Below are positions 16,759 to 25,082 of a stretch of DNA of 64,000 bases, piece by piece (position 1 is the first letter of the stretch; each line of letters opens with the position of its first letter). The stretch is from Streptomyces rubiginosohelvolus. Lineage in GTDB: Bacteria; Actinomycetota; Actinomycetes; Streptomycetales; Streptomycetaceae. Where the stretch lies: NCBI RefSeq assembly GCF_014649875.1, contig NZ_BMTW01000003.1, positions 186,001 through 250,000 on the forward strand, read 5' to 3'. A program made the translations under genes and the position numbers. Below the pieces are notes generated by a model, which made no database searches, was not told the origin of the DNA, and saw only the letters and a program-made list of their open reading frames with translations.

Positions 16759-18378
16759 TCAGATGTGACCGACCCCGGAACCCGCCTCGGCGTTCTCGCC
16801 GCGCTTGGTGAGGGTGGCGACGAGGGCGGCGACGACGGCGACACTGCCCGCGACGGTGAAGGCCAGGCCCATGCCGGACATGAAGGTGTCGTGGATGACC
16901 CCGCCGATGCGGTCGACGATGTCCGGCGTCATGCCGGGAGCCTTGGAGAGCGCCTCGGTCGGGACCATGCCGAACTCGGCGGCCTCCTCCAGCTTCGGGT
17001 CGGGTGCGCCGGGCAGGCCCGCGCCCGCCCAGTTGTCCGCGAAGTCGGCGCTGACCTTGGAGGACATGACCGCGCCGAGGACGGCGGTACCGAGCGCGCC
17101 GCCGACCTGCATGGCGGCCTGCTGGAGACCGCCGGCCACGCCGGACAGCTCCATGGGCGCGTTGCCGACGATGACCTCGGTGGCGCCGACCATGACCGGG
17201 GCGAGACCGCAGCCGAGCAGGGCGAACCAGAGGGACATCGCGAAGGTGCCGGTGGACTCGCTGAGCGTGGTCATGCCGAACATCGCGGTGGCCGTGCAGA
17301 CCATGCCGCCGACCAGCGGGACGCGCGGACCGAACTTGGTGATCAGCGCACCGGCGACCGGCGAGGAGACGATCATCATGGCCGTCAGCGGCAGCAGGTG
17401 CAGACCGCTGTCGACCGGGCTGAGGCCGTGGACGCCCTGGAGGAAGAACGTCACGAAGAAGAGGCCGCCCATGAAGGCGAAGGCCATCAGCGTCATGAGG
17501 ACGACACCGGCCGTCAACGGGATGGAGCGGAACATCCCCAGCGGGACGAGGGGCTCACGGACCCTGGTCTCCCAGAGGCCGAAGATGACGAAGAGCGCGA
17601 CGGCGGAGGCGAGCCAGGCCCAGGTCCGCCCGTCGCCCCAGCCCCAGGACTCACCGGCCTTGATGATGCCCCAGATGAGGGCGAACATCGCGCTCGAGAG
17701 CAGCACGATGCCGGGGATGTCGAAGGAGCGCGGCGCGTTCGCGGCGCGGTGGTCCTTGAGGATCACCAGGCCGAAGGCGAGTGCCACGATGCCGACCGGC
17801 ACGTTGATGAAGAAGACCGACTGCCAGCTGACGTGCTCGACGAGCAGACCGCCGACGATCGGGCCGCCCGCGGTGGAGGCTCCGATCACCATGCCCCAGA
17901 TGCCGATCGCCATGTTCAGCTTCTCGGCGGGGAAGGTGGCGCGCAGCAGGCCGAGCGCGGCCGGCATCAGCAGGGCGCCGAAGAGGCCCTGGAGCACGCG
18001 GAAGAGAACGACGAGGCCGATCTCCTTGGAGAAACCGATCGCGGCGGACGAGACGGCGAAGCCGGCGATGCCGATGAGGAAGGTCTGCCGGTGGCCGAAG
18101 CGGTCACCCAGCTTGCCCGCGGTGATGAGGGCCACCGCGAGGGCGAGCAGATAGCCGTTGGTGATCCACTGGACGTCGGCGAGCGTGGCGCCGAGGTCCT
18201 TCTGGATGGCGGGGTTCGCGATGGCGACGATGGTGCCGTCGAGGGCGACCATCATCACGCCGATGGCGACGGCGAAGAGGGTCAGCCAGGGGTGGCCGCG
18301 AAGCCCCTTGACCGGGGCGGGTCCTGCGTTGTCTTCGGGCTCCCGCGGCGCCTTCTCGACGGTGGTCTGACTAGTCAT
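16759..18378 (-). CDS. MFS drug efflux transporter (DHA2, 14 TM)
   Basis: A 539-residue transporter of the EmrB/QacA type. The first helix has VALDGTIVAIANPAIQ, a DHA2 signature; motif A-like GKLGDRFGHRQ is near residue 88; RVLQGLFGALLMPAALGLL follows; motif C appears as GASTAGGPIVGGLL near residue 165. About 14 membrane segments can be counted. The soluble loop near residue 470 is Pro/Gly rich. It is transcribed divergently from a TetR gene with an inverted repeat in the shared gap, so export of a small molecule sensed by the TetR protein is likely. Substrate unknown. Confidence 0.93.
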   Translation of the reverse strand: MTSQTTVEKAPREPEDNAGPAPVKGLRGHPWLTLFAVAIGVMMVALDGTIVAIANPAIQKDLGATLADVQWITNGYLLALAVALITAGKLGDRFGHRQTFLIGIAGFAVSSAAIGFSKEIGLVVLFRVLQGLFGALLMPAALGLLRATFPAEKLNMAIGIWGMVIGASTAGGPIVGGLLVEHVSWQSVFFINVPVGIVALAFGLVILKDHRAANAPRSFDIPGIVLLSSAMFALIWGIIKAGESWGWGDGRTWAWLASAVALFVIFGLWETRVREPLVPLGMFRSIPLTAGVVLMTLMAFAFMGGLFFVTFFLQGVHGLSPVDSGLHLLPLTAMMIVSSPVAGALITKFGPRVPLVGGMVCTATAMFGMTTLSESTGTFAMSLWFALLGCGLAPVMVGATEVIVGNAPMELSGVAGGLQQAAMQVGGALGTAVLGAVMSSKVSADFADNWAGAGLPGAPDPKLEEAAEFGMVPTEALSKAPGMTPDIVDRIGGVIHDTFMSGMGLAFTVAGSVAVVAALVATLTKRGENAEAGSGVGHI

Positions 18379-18401
18379 ACGGGGAGACTAGTGACAGCCT
18401 C

Positions 18402-18440
18402 TGACAGTTGACAAACCAATTCACAAGTCAGTAACTGTCA
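18402..18440. promoter_or_regulatory. Candidate TetR operator with overlapping promoter
   Basis: TGACAGTT (18402-18409) is the exact inverted complement of AACTGTCA (18433-18440), 23 nt apart; a further TGACAG lies at 18392. A TTGACA at 18408-18413 with GTAACT 17 nt later could be the tetR promoter, so a repressor bound here would block both directions. Confidence 0.6.
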
Positions 18441-18505
18441 CGTAGCTCACACGTTGCTCGCAGGTATGCTGAGCTGGACAAACACGGGAAAAGAGGGACC
18501 GGTAC

Positions 18506-19159
18506 GTGACCGACGGGCAGACAGTCGAGCCCCGACCCGGACTGCGTGAACGCAAGAAGCAGCGCACCCGCGACGCCTTGTTGCGCGCCGCCCTCGAACT
18601 GTTCACGACCCAGGGGTACGAACGCACCACCGTCGACGAGATCGTCGACGCCGTGGAGGTCTCCCAGCGCACCTTCTTCCGCTACTTCGCGAGCAAGGAG
18701 GAGACCACCTTCGCCGTGCAGGAGATGGTCGAGTCCCGCTTCATCGAGGAGCTGCGGCGGCGCCCCGCGCACGAAGCGCCCTTCGAGGCCATGCGCCGGG
18801 CGGTGCTGTGCGCCTGGAACAGCATCGGCGAGGCGATCGAGGAGGTCATCACCGTCGACCTCCATATGCGGACCTACCAGATGATCGAGTCGACCCCCTC
18901 CCTGCTCGCCGCCCATATGCGGCGCGGCATCGCCTTGGAGAACCAGATCGCCCGGCTGATCGCGGAGCGCGAGGGGCTGGACGTGGAGCGGGACCCCCGG
19001 CCGCGGGTGGCCGTCGCCGCGTTCTCCGGGGTGATGCGGGTGACCGGCCAGCTGTGGGGGCAGGGGGTCGACCCGAGCGTGGAGGCGCTGCGCGATCTGA
19101 CCGAGGAGTATCTCGACCAGCTCGTCCCGGCCCTCGCCCGCGACTGGCGCGAGAACTAG
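18506..19159 (+). CDS. TetR family repressor of the adjacent efflux gene
   Basis: A 217-residue regulator beginning with GTG at 18506. The N-terminal helix-turn-helix is clear: LRAALELFTTQGYERTTVDEIVDAVEVSQRTFFRYFASKEE, about residues 25-68. The C-terminal ligand domain (about 80-210) is Ala/Arg rich and divergent, as usual for this family. Divergent placement next to the DHA2 pump, with a shared inverted repeat in the 127-nt gap, implies local autoregulation and control of the pump. A nested hairpin ends the gene. Confidence 0.92.
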   Translation: MTDGQTVEPRPGLRERKKQRTRDALLRAALELFTTQGYERTTVDEIVDAVEVSQRTFFRYFASKEETTFAVQEMVESRFIEELRRRPAHEAPFEAMRRAVLCAWNSIGEAIEEVITVDLHMRTYQMIESTPSLLAAHMRRGIALENQIARLIAEREGLDVERDPRPRVAVAAFSGVMRVTGQLWGQGVDPSVEALRDLTEEYLDQLVPALARDWREN

Positions 19160-19161
19160 GG

Positions 19162-19209
19162 CCTGTCGTCGAACCGCCGTCGTCGCCCGGCGGTCCTGCC
19201 GACGACAGG
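19162..19209 (+). terminator. Nested hairpin behind tetR, copy 2 of the GGGCCTGTCGTCGAAC motif
   Basis: CCTGTCGTCG (19162-19171) pairs with CGACGACAGG (19200-19209), and an inner stem ACCGCCG / CGGCGGT extends it. The left arm repeats the motif found at 1460-1476 behind the first gene of the window. Confidence 0.7.
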
Positions 19210-19330
19210 TAGCACAGCCACGGGGCAGCTGTGACCCTCCGTGAGAAATCCGGGCTGAATCCTTCGCGGACGGGTGATGTACCTCACCTGAATCACGGTC
19301 GTCGGCGCGGGTCTCCTAGGGTGTGGCGCA

Positions 19331-20548
19331 GTGACTTCCTTCGACACCTCCCCCACGTTGACCGTATGGCGCGCGCTGCTCGCCGTAGCGGTGGTGTTCG
19401 TGATGCTGGCGACGACGGGCTGGAGCGCCGTACGCGATCAGCAGGCCGGCGGCCCCCGCGAGCTGGCGCTCGCCGCCTGGGCGCGGGACCGGATAGCGGG
19501 CCATTCGCTGCCGGAGGCCGACGCCCCCGCCTATCGGCTGGCCCACTTCTTCGCCACCCTCACCTCGGGCCAGCGGTTCGCGCTCGCGGACAAGTACCCG
19601 TCGGTGGTGGGAAACCTGGACGGCGCCCCGGTCACCCTGCGCTACCACGCCAACCGGGTGGCGCTCGGACAGGCCGTGGCCGTGGAGAAGATGCGGGCGC
19701 ACGACGCGAAGTTGTCACCGGACGGGCGCGACGAGGCGCGGGCCCGGCTCGACCGGTTCCGTTCGCTGCTCAAGGGCGACCGGCAGATCCTGGCCTTCGA
19801 TCCGTCCGGGAGGGGCCGGGCGGCCGAGGTGTTCGGCGATCTCGACCGGGCCGCCCGGGTCTCCGTCGTCGTCCCGGGCGTCGACACCCATCTGCTGACC
19901 CTGGAGCGCAGCAAGAGCAGCAAGCGCAGATACGCAGCCCCCGTCGGGATGGCCGAGTCCCTGTACGGGGCAGAGCGCTCGGCCTCCCCGGGCACGCGTA
20001 CGGCGGTCATCGCGTGGGCCGACTACACCGCCCCGGCCGGTCTCGGCATGGACGCGGCGCTGGGCGGGCTCGCTGCGGACGGCGCGGTGCGGCTGAACGC
20101 GATGGTCGGCGCGCTGCCCGGCACCTCGAAGGTCTCGCTGTTCTGCCACAGCTACGGCTCCGTGGTGTGCGGGGTGGCCGCGCACCGGGCCCCCGACCGG
20201 GTGGCCGACATCGCGGTCGCGGGCAGCCCCGGCATGCGGGCCGCCAACGCCGGGCAGCTGGAGACCGGCGCCCGGATCTGGGCGACGCGGGACGGGGACG
20301 ACTGGATCGGGGACGTACCGCACATGGAGTTCGGCGGGATCGGTCACGGGGCCGACCCGGTCGACCCGGCGTTCGGCGCGCGGATCGTCTCGGCGGCCGG
20401 GGCCGCCGGGCACAGCGGCTACTTCGAACCGGGCACCGAGAGCCTCGACAACTTCGCAGCGATCGGCGTCGGAGCGTACGGATCGATCAGCTGCGCGGGC
20501 GCCGACAGCACATGCCACAGCGGTATTTCCGGCGAGCGGGACGGCTGA
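19331..20548 (+). CDS. DUF1023 alpha/beta hydrolase (paralogue 1)
   Basis: A 405-residue alpha/beta hydrolase with one N-terminal membrane segment (about 13-33), so it is membrane-anchored or secreted. The nucleophile elbow is CHSYGSVVCG near residue 273; GSPGMRAANAGQ and GHGADPVDPAFG follow and supply likely Asp and His partners. The region YPSVVGNLDGAPVTLRYHANRVAL near residue 95 is typical of DUF1023. It is clearly related to the gene at 23964-25082, including the same elbow. The natural substrate is unknown. It starts with GTG at 19331. Confidence 0.87.
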   Translation: MTSFDTSPTLTVWRALLAVAVVFVMLATTGWSAVRDQQAGGPRELALAAWARDRIAGHSLPEADAPAYRLAHFFATLTSGQRFALADKYPSVVGNLDGAPVTLRYHANRVALGQAVAVEKMRAHDAKLSPDGRDEARARLDRFRSLLKGDRQILAFDPSGRGRAAEVFGDLDRAARVSVVVPGVDTHLLTLERSKSSKRRYAAPVGMAESLYGAERSASPGTRTAVIAWADYTAPAGLGMDAALGGLAADGAVRLNAMVGALPGTSKVSLFCHSYGSVVCGVAAHRAPDRVADIAVAGSPGMRAANAGQLETGARIWATRDGDDWIGDVPHMEFGGIGHGADPVDPAFGARIVSAAGAAGHSGYFEPGTESLDNFAAIGVGAYGSISCAGADSTCHSGISGERDG

Positions 20549-20634
20549 CGCGCGTAGAGGACCGTACCGGGCCGAAAAATTGGGACGTACTTCGAGGGGG
20601 GACGTGCGGGACTGTGCCGCATACGATGAGGCAC

Positions 20635-21603
20635 ATGGGTGATGTGCTGGCCGGAATTCATGCCACCTGGGAGTTCGACACCGACTCCGTGCTCATCCGC
20701 TTCGAACGGGGCATCCGCACACCGAAGCTCTTCCAGAGCCTGCGGGAACGCCGCATCCCGTATGCGGCGCTGTCGTCGGTGACGCTGACCCCCGGGAAGC
20801 GGGGCACGGTGGTTCTGCGTGCCGTGCCGAGGGTGGGTGCCGATCCTCTGGTGGAGGCTGCCTCCGGGCAGCTCAAGGAGGGGTGCGACCCCTATCGCCT
20901 GGTGCTTCCGGCGGAGCGGGAAGTGCTCGCCGAGTACTACGCGGACGAGCTGCGGGCCCTGCTGGACCCGGCGTCCGACGAGCCCGCCGACCGCTTCCTG
21001 GTGGCGGCCCCCGAGGCCCCGATGAACTTCAAGGCGTACGACGGGCGGGCCGGCTTCGACGGCGAGCGGGTCTCCTTCCGGTGGTCCTGGACCGGGGCGT
21101 CCAGCGCCAAGTGGAAGGCCGGCGACCAGAGCTTCAAAGTGAGCGAGTTGGCCGGAATCGTATGGCGCTCGCCCGAGGCGCTCGACGGCTACCTGCGGCT
21201 GCTGCCCCGCGCGGCGGCCCCGGTCGACCACCGCACCGGCGGCAGCCTGGGCGATCTGCACGGCCCCGGCGGCTCCGGGAGCGCGGACGGCGCGAGCGCC
21301 GACGGGGTGCCCGTGGCGGCTCCGGTCACCCGGGCCGCGGACCAGGATCCGGCCGCCGTGCTGTTCGGCCTGGGCTACGGGCCGGTGCACGAGTCGCTGC
21401 CCTTCGCCGCCGCCGTCCTGGAATCCGTACGCCGGACCCAGCCCGCGCCGGCCGCCTCCGCCCCGGCCCTGGTGAACGCCGGGCGGCGCGATCCCGCGGA
21501 CATCGCCGAGCGGATACATCACCTCGGCGAGCTGCACCAGGCCGGACTGGTGACGGACGCCGAGTACACCGCGAAGAAGGCCCAGCTGCTCGCGGAGCTG
21601 TGA
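20635..21603 (+). CDS. DUF4429 protein with C-terminal SHOCT domain
   Basis: About 322 residues. The N-terminal half carries DUF4429-like repeats: WEFDTDSVLIRFERG near residue 10 and, after residue 140, a second similar unit AGFDGERVSFRWSWTGASSAKW. The last 35 residues, DIAERIHHLGELHQAGLVTDAEYTAKKAQLL, form a SHOCT helix pair that is often found on oligomeric or membrane-associated proteins. The ATG at 20635 (MGDVLAG) was preferred over one 9 nt upstream. It sits between a DUF1023 hydrolase and a two-component system on the same strand. Confidence 0.83.
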   Translation: MGDVLAGIHATWEFDTDSVLIRFERGIRTPKLFQSLRERRIPYAALSSVTLTPGKRGTVVLRAVPRVGADPLVEAASGQLKEGCDPYRLVLPAEREVLAEYYADELRALLDPASDEPADRFLVAAPEAPMNFKAYDGRAGFDGERVSFRWSWTGASSAKWKAGDQSFKVSELAGIVWRSPEALDGYLRLLPRAAAPVDHRTGGSLGDLHGPGGSGSADGASADGVPVAAPVTRAADQDPAAVLFGLGYGPVHESLPFAAAVLESVRRTQPAPAASAPALVNAGRRDPADIAERIHHLGELHQAGLVTDAEYTAKKAQLLAEL

Positions 21604-21764
21604 CCGGGGCAGCGCCTGCTGCCGCGTACGCCGTGCCCTGCCGTCGCCGGGCCGTGACCGTACGCGGGGCCTCGACCCCGTACCGGAGTATGAGGCGGAT
21701 CCGGCCGGGTCGGAACCCCGGTATGACGCCCGAGGGGCCTTCGCCTGCCTAGGCTGACCGGGCC

Positions 21765-23138
21765 ATGGCCACTTCTCCTTCCCCCTCCCCCGCCGGGCCC
21801 CCGCCGCCCGCCGACGGCCTGCTGAGCGCCGCCCGCCGCAATCTGCGCGAGCTGGCCCACGGGCTGTCCCACGCGTCCCATCCGTCCACCCCGCTGCTGG
21901 CCGACGCGCCGAAGCCGTGGCAGCGGCTGCTGCCGTACGTCGTGGTGCTCGCCCTGGCCGCGACCTTCATCCCGGTCACCATCACCGTCCTGGCCTCGCA
22001 GTACGGCGTGCCGGGCGCGCTGGCCGGGGCGCTCGGGGTGGCCCAGGCGGCCCCGCTGCTGATGCTCGCCCACCGGCCCCTCCAGGCGTGGTGGATCATC
22101 TTCCCGGCCGACATCGTGAGCGCGCTGGTGCTGCTGGCCCACGATCCCGGGCGGCACGACACCTGGCCCTGGCCCCCGCCGACGCTGGTCGCCTACCTCT
22201 TCCTGCTGCTGGCCCTCGGCCTGCGCGAGACCCGGCGGACCGTCGTCGCGGTGTGGGCGGCGACGGCGGCGGCCGGGGCGGTCCTGCATCTGATCGCGCC
22301 CTCGGACCGCGCCACCGGCAGCGCTCTGCTGCTGCCGATCCTCGGCGCGGTGGTCCTGGTGATCGGCGCGGCGGTACGGGAGCGGGGCGAGGCGACCCGG
22401 CGGCTGGCCGAGCAGGAGACGATCAGCGAGGCGGAGCGGGCGCAGCGCACACTGCTGGAGGAGCGGACGCGGATCGCCCGCGAACTGCACGACGTGGTCG
22501 CGCACCACATGTCGGTGATCACCGTGCAGGCGGACTCCGCGCCGTACCGGATCTCCGGTCTCTCGGAGCCGGCGCGGGAGGAGTTCGCCTCCATCGCGGC
22601 GGCCGCGCGGGAGTCGCTCGGCGAGATGCGGCGGCTGCTGTCGGTGCTGCGCAGCGACGGCACCGAGGGCGACCGGGCCCCGCAGCCGGGACTGGACCGG
22701 CTCCAGCAGTTGGTGGAGGCGACGGTACGGGCCGGGCTGCCGGTGGAGCTGTCGCTGGCCGCGGATCTGGGTGAGGTGCCGTCGGCGGTGGATCTGTCGG
22801 CGTACCGGATCGTGCAGGAGGCGCTGGCCAATGTGGTGCGGCACGCGCCGGGTGCGCGCACCCAGGTCTCGGTCCGGGCGTCCGCGGGTCATCTGAACGT
22901 GCTGGTGGTCAACGGGCCCGCGCCGAAGCCCGCTTCGCCGCTGGAGAGCGCCGGGACCGGGCACGGGCTGGTGGGGATGCGCGAGCGCGTACGGTTGACC
23001 GGCGGCACGCTGGACACCGGTCCGCTGCCCGACGGCGGGTTCCGGGTGGCCGCCCGGATGCCGCTGCCCCCGGCCCACTCCCCGGCCGGCTCCCCGCCCG
23101 ACTCCCCTTCCGTACAACCTTCTTCGGAGGATCTGTGA
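21765..23138 (+). CDS. NarL-type sensor histidine kinase
   Basis: A 457-residue membrane kinase. Four to six hydrophobic segments occupy about residues 55-210. A short coiled linker leads to the HisKA_3 dimerisation helix with the phospho-acceptor His242 in RELHDVVAHHMSVI. The ATPase domain has an N-box in IVQEALANVVRHAPGA and a G2 motif GTGHGLVGMRERV. The C-terminus is a Pro/Ser-rich tail. The stop overlaps the response-regulator start by 4 nt (GTGA), so a stoichiometric pair is made. The stimulus is unknown; no sensor domain outside the membrane is obvious. Confidence 0.94.
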   Translation: MATSPSPSPAGPPPPADGLLSAARRNLRELAHGLSHASHPSTPLLADAPKPWQRLLPYVVVLALAATFIPVTITVLASQYGVPGALAGALGVAQAAPLLMLAHRPLQAWWIIFPADIVSALVLLAHDPGRHDTWPWPPPTLVAYLFLLLALGLRETRRTVVAVWAATAAAGAVLHLIAPSDRATGSALLLPILGAVVLVIGAAVRERGEATRRLAEQETISEAERAQRTLLEERTRIARELHDVVAHHMSVITVQADSAPYRISGLSEPAREEFASIAAAARESLGEMRRLLSVLRSDGTEGDRAPQPGLDRLQQLVEATVRAGLPVELSLAADLGEVPSAVDLSAYRIVQEALANVVRHAPGARTQVSVRASAGHLNVLVVNGPAPKPASPLESAGTGHGLVGMRERVRLTGGTLDTGPLPDGGFRVAARMPLPPAHSPAGSPPDSPSVQPSSEDL

Positions 23139-23824
23139 CCATCCGCGTGATCATCGTCGACGACCAGGCCATGGTGCGGGCCGGGTTCGCGGCGCTGCTG
23201 GCAGCGCAGAGCGACATCGACGTGGTGGGCGAGGCGGCGGACGGCCGCCAGGGCGTGGACGTCAGCCGCAACCAGCATCCCGACGTGGTCCTGATGGATG
23301 TGCGGATGCCGGAGATGGACGGACTGGCCGCCGCACGCGAGCTGTTGAACCCGCCGGTGGGGGTGGTGCACCGGCCGAAGGTCCTGATGCTGACGACGTT
23401 CGACGTGGACGACTACGTGTACGAGGCGCTGCGTGCCGGGGCGTCGGGCTTCCTGCTGAAGGACGCGCCGCCAGCCGATCTGATCGCGGCGGTACGGGTG
23501 GTGGCGGCCGGGGACGCGCTGCTCGCACCCTCGGTGACCCGGCGACTGATCGCGGACTTCGCGGCGCAGCGGCCCGCCGGGGCGACGCGCACCGGGCAGG
23601 CGCTCCGGCTGAACGGGCTGACCCCGCGCGAGAGCGAGGTGCTGGAGCTGATCGCCCGGGGTCTTTCGAACCAGGAGATCGCGGGGCGGCTCGTGCTGGC
23701 CGAGCAGACCGTCAAGACGCACATCGGGCGGGTGCTGGCCAAGCTGGATCTGCGGGACCGGGCGCAGGCGGTGATCTTCGCGTACGAGTCGGGGCTGGTG
23801 ACGCCGGGGGACGCGGGGGCGTAG
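23135..23824 (+). CDS. NarL-family response regulator
   Basis: A 229-residue regulator with a receiver domain (1-120), phospho-acceptor Asp55 in VLMDVRMPEMDG, and Lys in FLLKDAPPADL. A LuxR-type helix-turn-helix follows: LTPRESEVLELIARGLSNQEIAGRL and TVKTHIGRVLAKLDLRDR near residues 160-205. It begins with GTG at 23135 inside the end of the kinase gene. The neighbouring DUF1023 hydrolase, with a palindrome in its upstream region, is a plausible target. Confidence 0.95.
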   Translation: MTIRVIIVDDQAMVRAGFAALLAAQSDIDVVGEAADGRQGVDVSRNQHPDVVLMDVRMPEMDGLAAARELLNPPVGVVHRPKVLMLTTFDVDDYVYEALRAGASGFLLKDAPPADLIAAVRVVAAGDALLAPSVTRRLIADFAAQRPAGATRTGQALRLNGLTPRESEVLELIARGLSNQEIAGRLVLAEQTVKTHIGRVLAKLDLRDRAQAVIFAYESGLVTPGDAGA

Positions 23825-23884
23825 CGGCCGCCCCCGGTTCCCCCACCCCCTACCCCGGTATCACCCCGCAGTTGGCTCCCCGGT

Positions 23885-23899
23885 GTGACGTCGCGTCAC
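23885..23899. promoter_or_regulatory. 15-bp palindrome upstream of hydrolase 2
   Basis: GTGACG-TCG-CGTCAC is a perfect inverted repeat in the 139-nt gap between the response regulator and the second DUF1023 gene, about 65 nt ahead of the start codon. It could be an operator. Confidence 0.45.
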
Positions 23900-23963
23900 C
23901 CGTCCTCTTCCTACCTTCCTCCCGGTCGCACCGCCCGGTGCGGATCCGGAGAGGGAGGGCACG

Positions 23964-25082
23964 ATGCGCCGATACGCGAGGACCCTGGTCGCGTTCGCAC
24001 TGGCCGCCGGGATGGCGGCGGGAACCACCGGCTGGGTTTCGGGGGACGCGCAGCAGGCGCTGACCGGGCCGCCGCCGGGCAGTGCGCAGTGGCGGGCGGA
24101 CCGCGCGCTGCTGGGCGCGGAGCTGCCCGATCCTGAGCGCACCACGCCTGCCGAAGTCGCGCGCTTCTTCGCGGGGTTGAGCACTGCCGAACAGCAACTG
24201 CTGCTGGTGCGGCATCCGTCCGTCGTCGGCAATCTCGACGGGGCGCCGCTGGAACTGCGCTACCGCGCCAACTCCCTTGCCCTGGCCGCCGAGGACGACC
24301 CCCGCTACCGTTCGCTCGCCGCTACCGGCCGGCAGATCCTCGCGTTCGACCCGCGCGGACGCGGCCAGGTCGCCGAGGTCTTCGGGGACCTGCGCACCGC
24401 GCAGCGGGTCTCCGTGGTGGTCCCCGGGTCCGACAACGACGCCGGGACCTTCGACCGGAAGGTCGCCGCGCACGGGGCCCCGCCCGGGATGGCCAGGACC
24501 CTGCACACGGCGGCCGGTCCGGGGACGGCCGTCGTCGCCTGGGTCGGGTACACCACTCCGGTGGGCGTCGGCATCGACGCGGCCACCGGCAGCCTCGCGG
24601 AGGCGGGCGCCGGGCGGCTGACCCGGTTCGCGGAGGGCCTGACGGCGGACGGACTGCCCGAGCCCGCCGTGTTCTGCCACAGCTACGGCTCCGTCGTCTG
24701 CGGGATCGCCGCACACCGTCTCCCCGCCACCGACGTGGTGGTCCTCGGCTCCCCCGGCATGCGGGCGGACGATGCCGCGGGGCTGCGGACGAAGGCGCGG
24801 GTGTGGGCGGCGAAGGACCCGACCGACTGGATCGACAACGTGCCGAACGTGCGTTTCGCGGGCCTCGGCCACGGCACGGACCCGACCGACCCGGCGTTCG
24901 GCGCCCGCCGCGTACCGGCGGAGGAGGCCCGGGGCCATGCCGGTTACTTCGCGCCGGGGACGGATTCGCTGCGGGCCTTCGCCGCCATCGCGCGGGGCAC
25001 GGCCACGCCGGATGAGGCCGAGACACCCGCGGACGCACGGGCTTTGGCGCACGCGCCGGTCCTGGAAGGAGTCGCCCGATGA
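23964..25082 (+). CDS. DUF1023 alpha/beta hydrolase (paralogue 2)
   Basis: A 372-residue exported hydrolase. A signal-like segment (about 7-25) precedes the family region HPSVVGNLDGAPLELRYRANSLAL near residue 80 and the nucleophile elbow CHSYGSVVCG near residue 238. The end has GLGHGTDPTDPAFGARRV and HAGYFAPGTDSL, equivalent to stretches in the paralogue 4 kb upstream. It starts with ATG at 23964 behind GGAGAGGGAGGG. Its stop overlaps the acyltransferase start by 4 nt, so both are translated together. A cell-surface lipid or glycan ester is a reasonable but unproven substrate. Confidence 0.87.
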   Translation: MRRYARTLVAFALAAGMAAGTTGWVSGDAQQALTGPPPGSAQWRADRALLGAELPDPERTTPAEVARFFAGLSTAEQQLLLVRHPSVVGNLDGAPLELRYRANSLALAAEDDPRYRSLAATGRQILAFDPRGRGQVAEVFGDLRTAQRVSVVVPGSDNDAGTFDRKVAAHGAPPGMARTLHTAAGPGTAVVAWVGYTTPVGVGIDAATGSLAEAGAGRLTRFAEGLTADGLPEPAVFCHSYGSVVCGIAAHRLPATDVVVLGSPGMRADDAAGLRTKARVWAAKDPTDWIDNVPNVRFAGLGHGTDPTDPAFGARRVPAEEARGHAGYFAPGTDSLRAFAAIARGTATPDEAETPADARALAHAPVLEGVAR

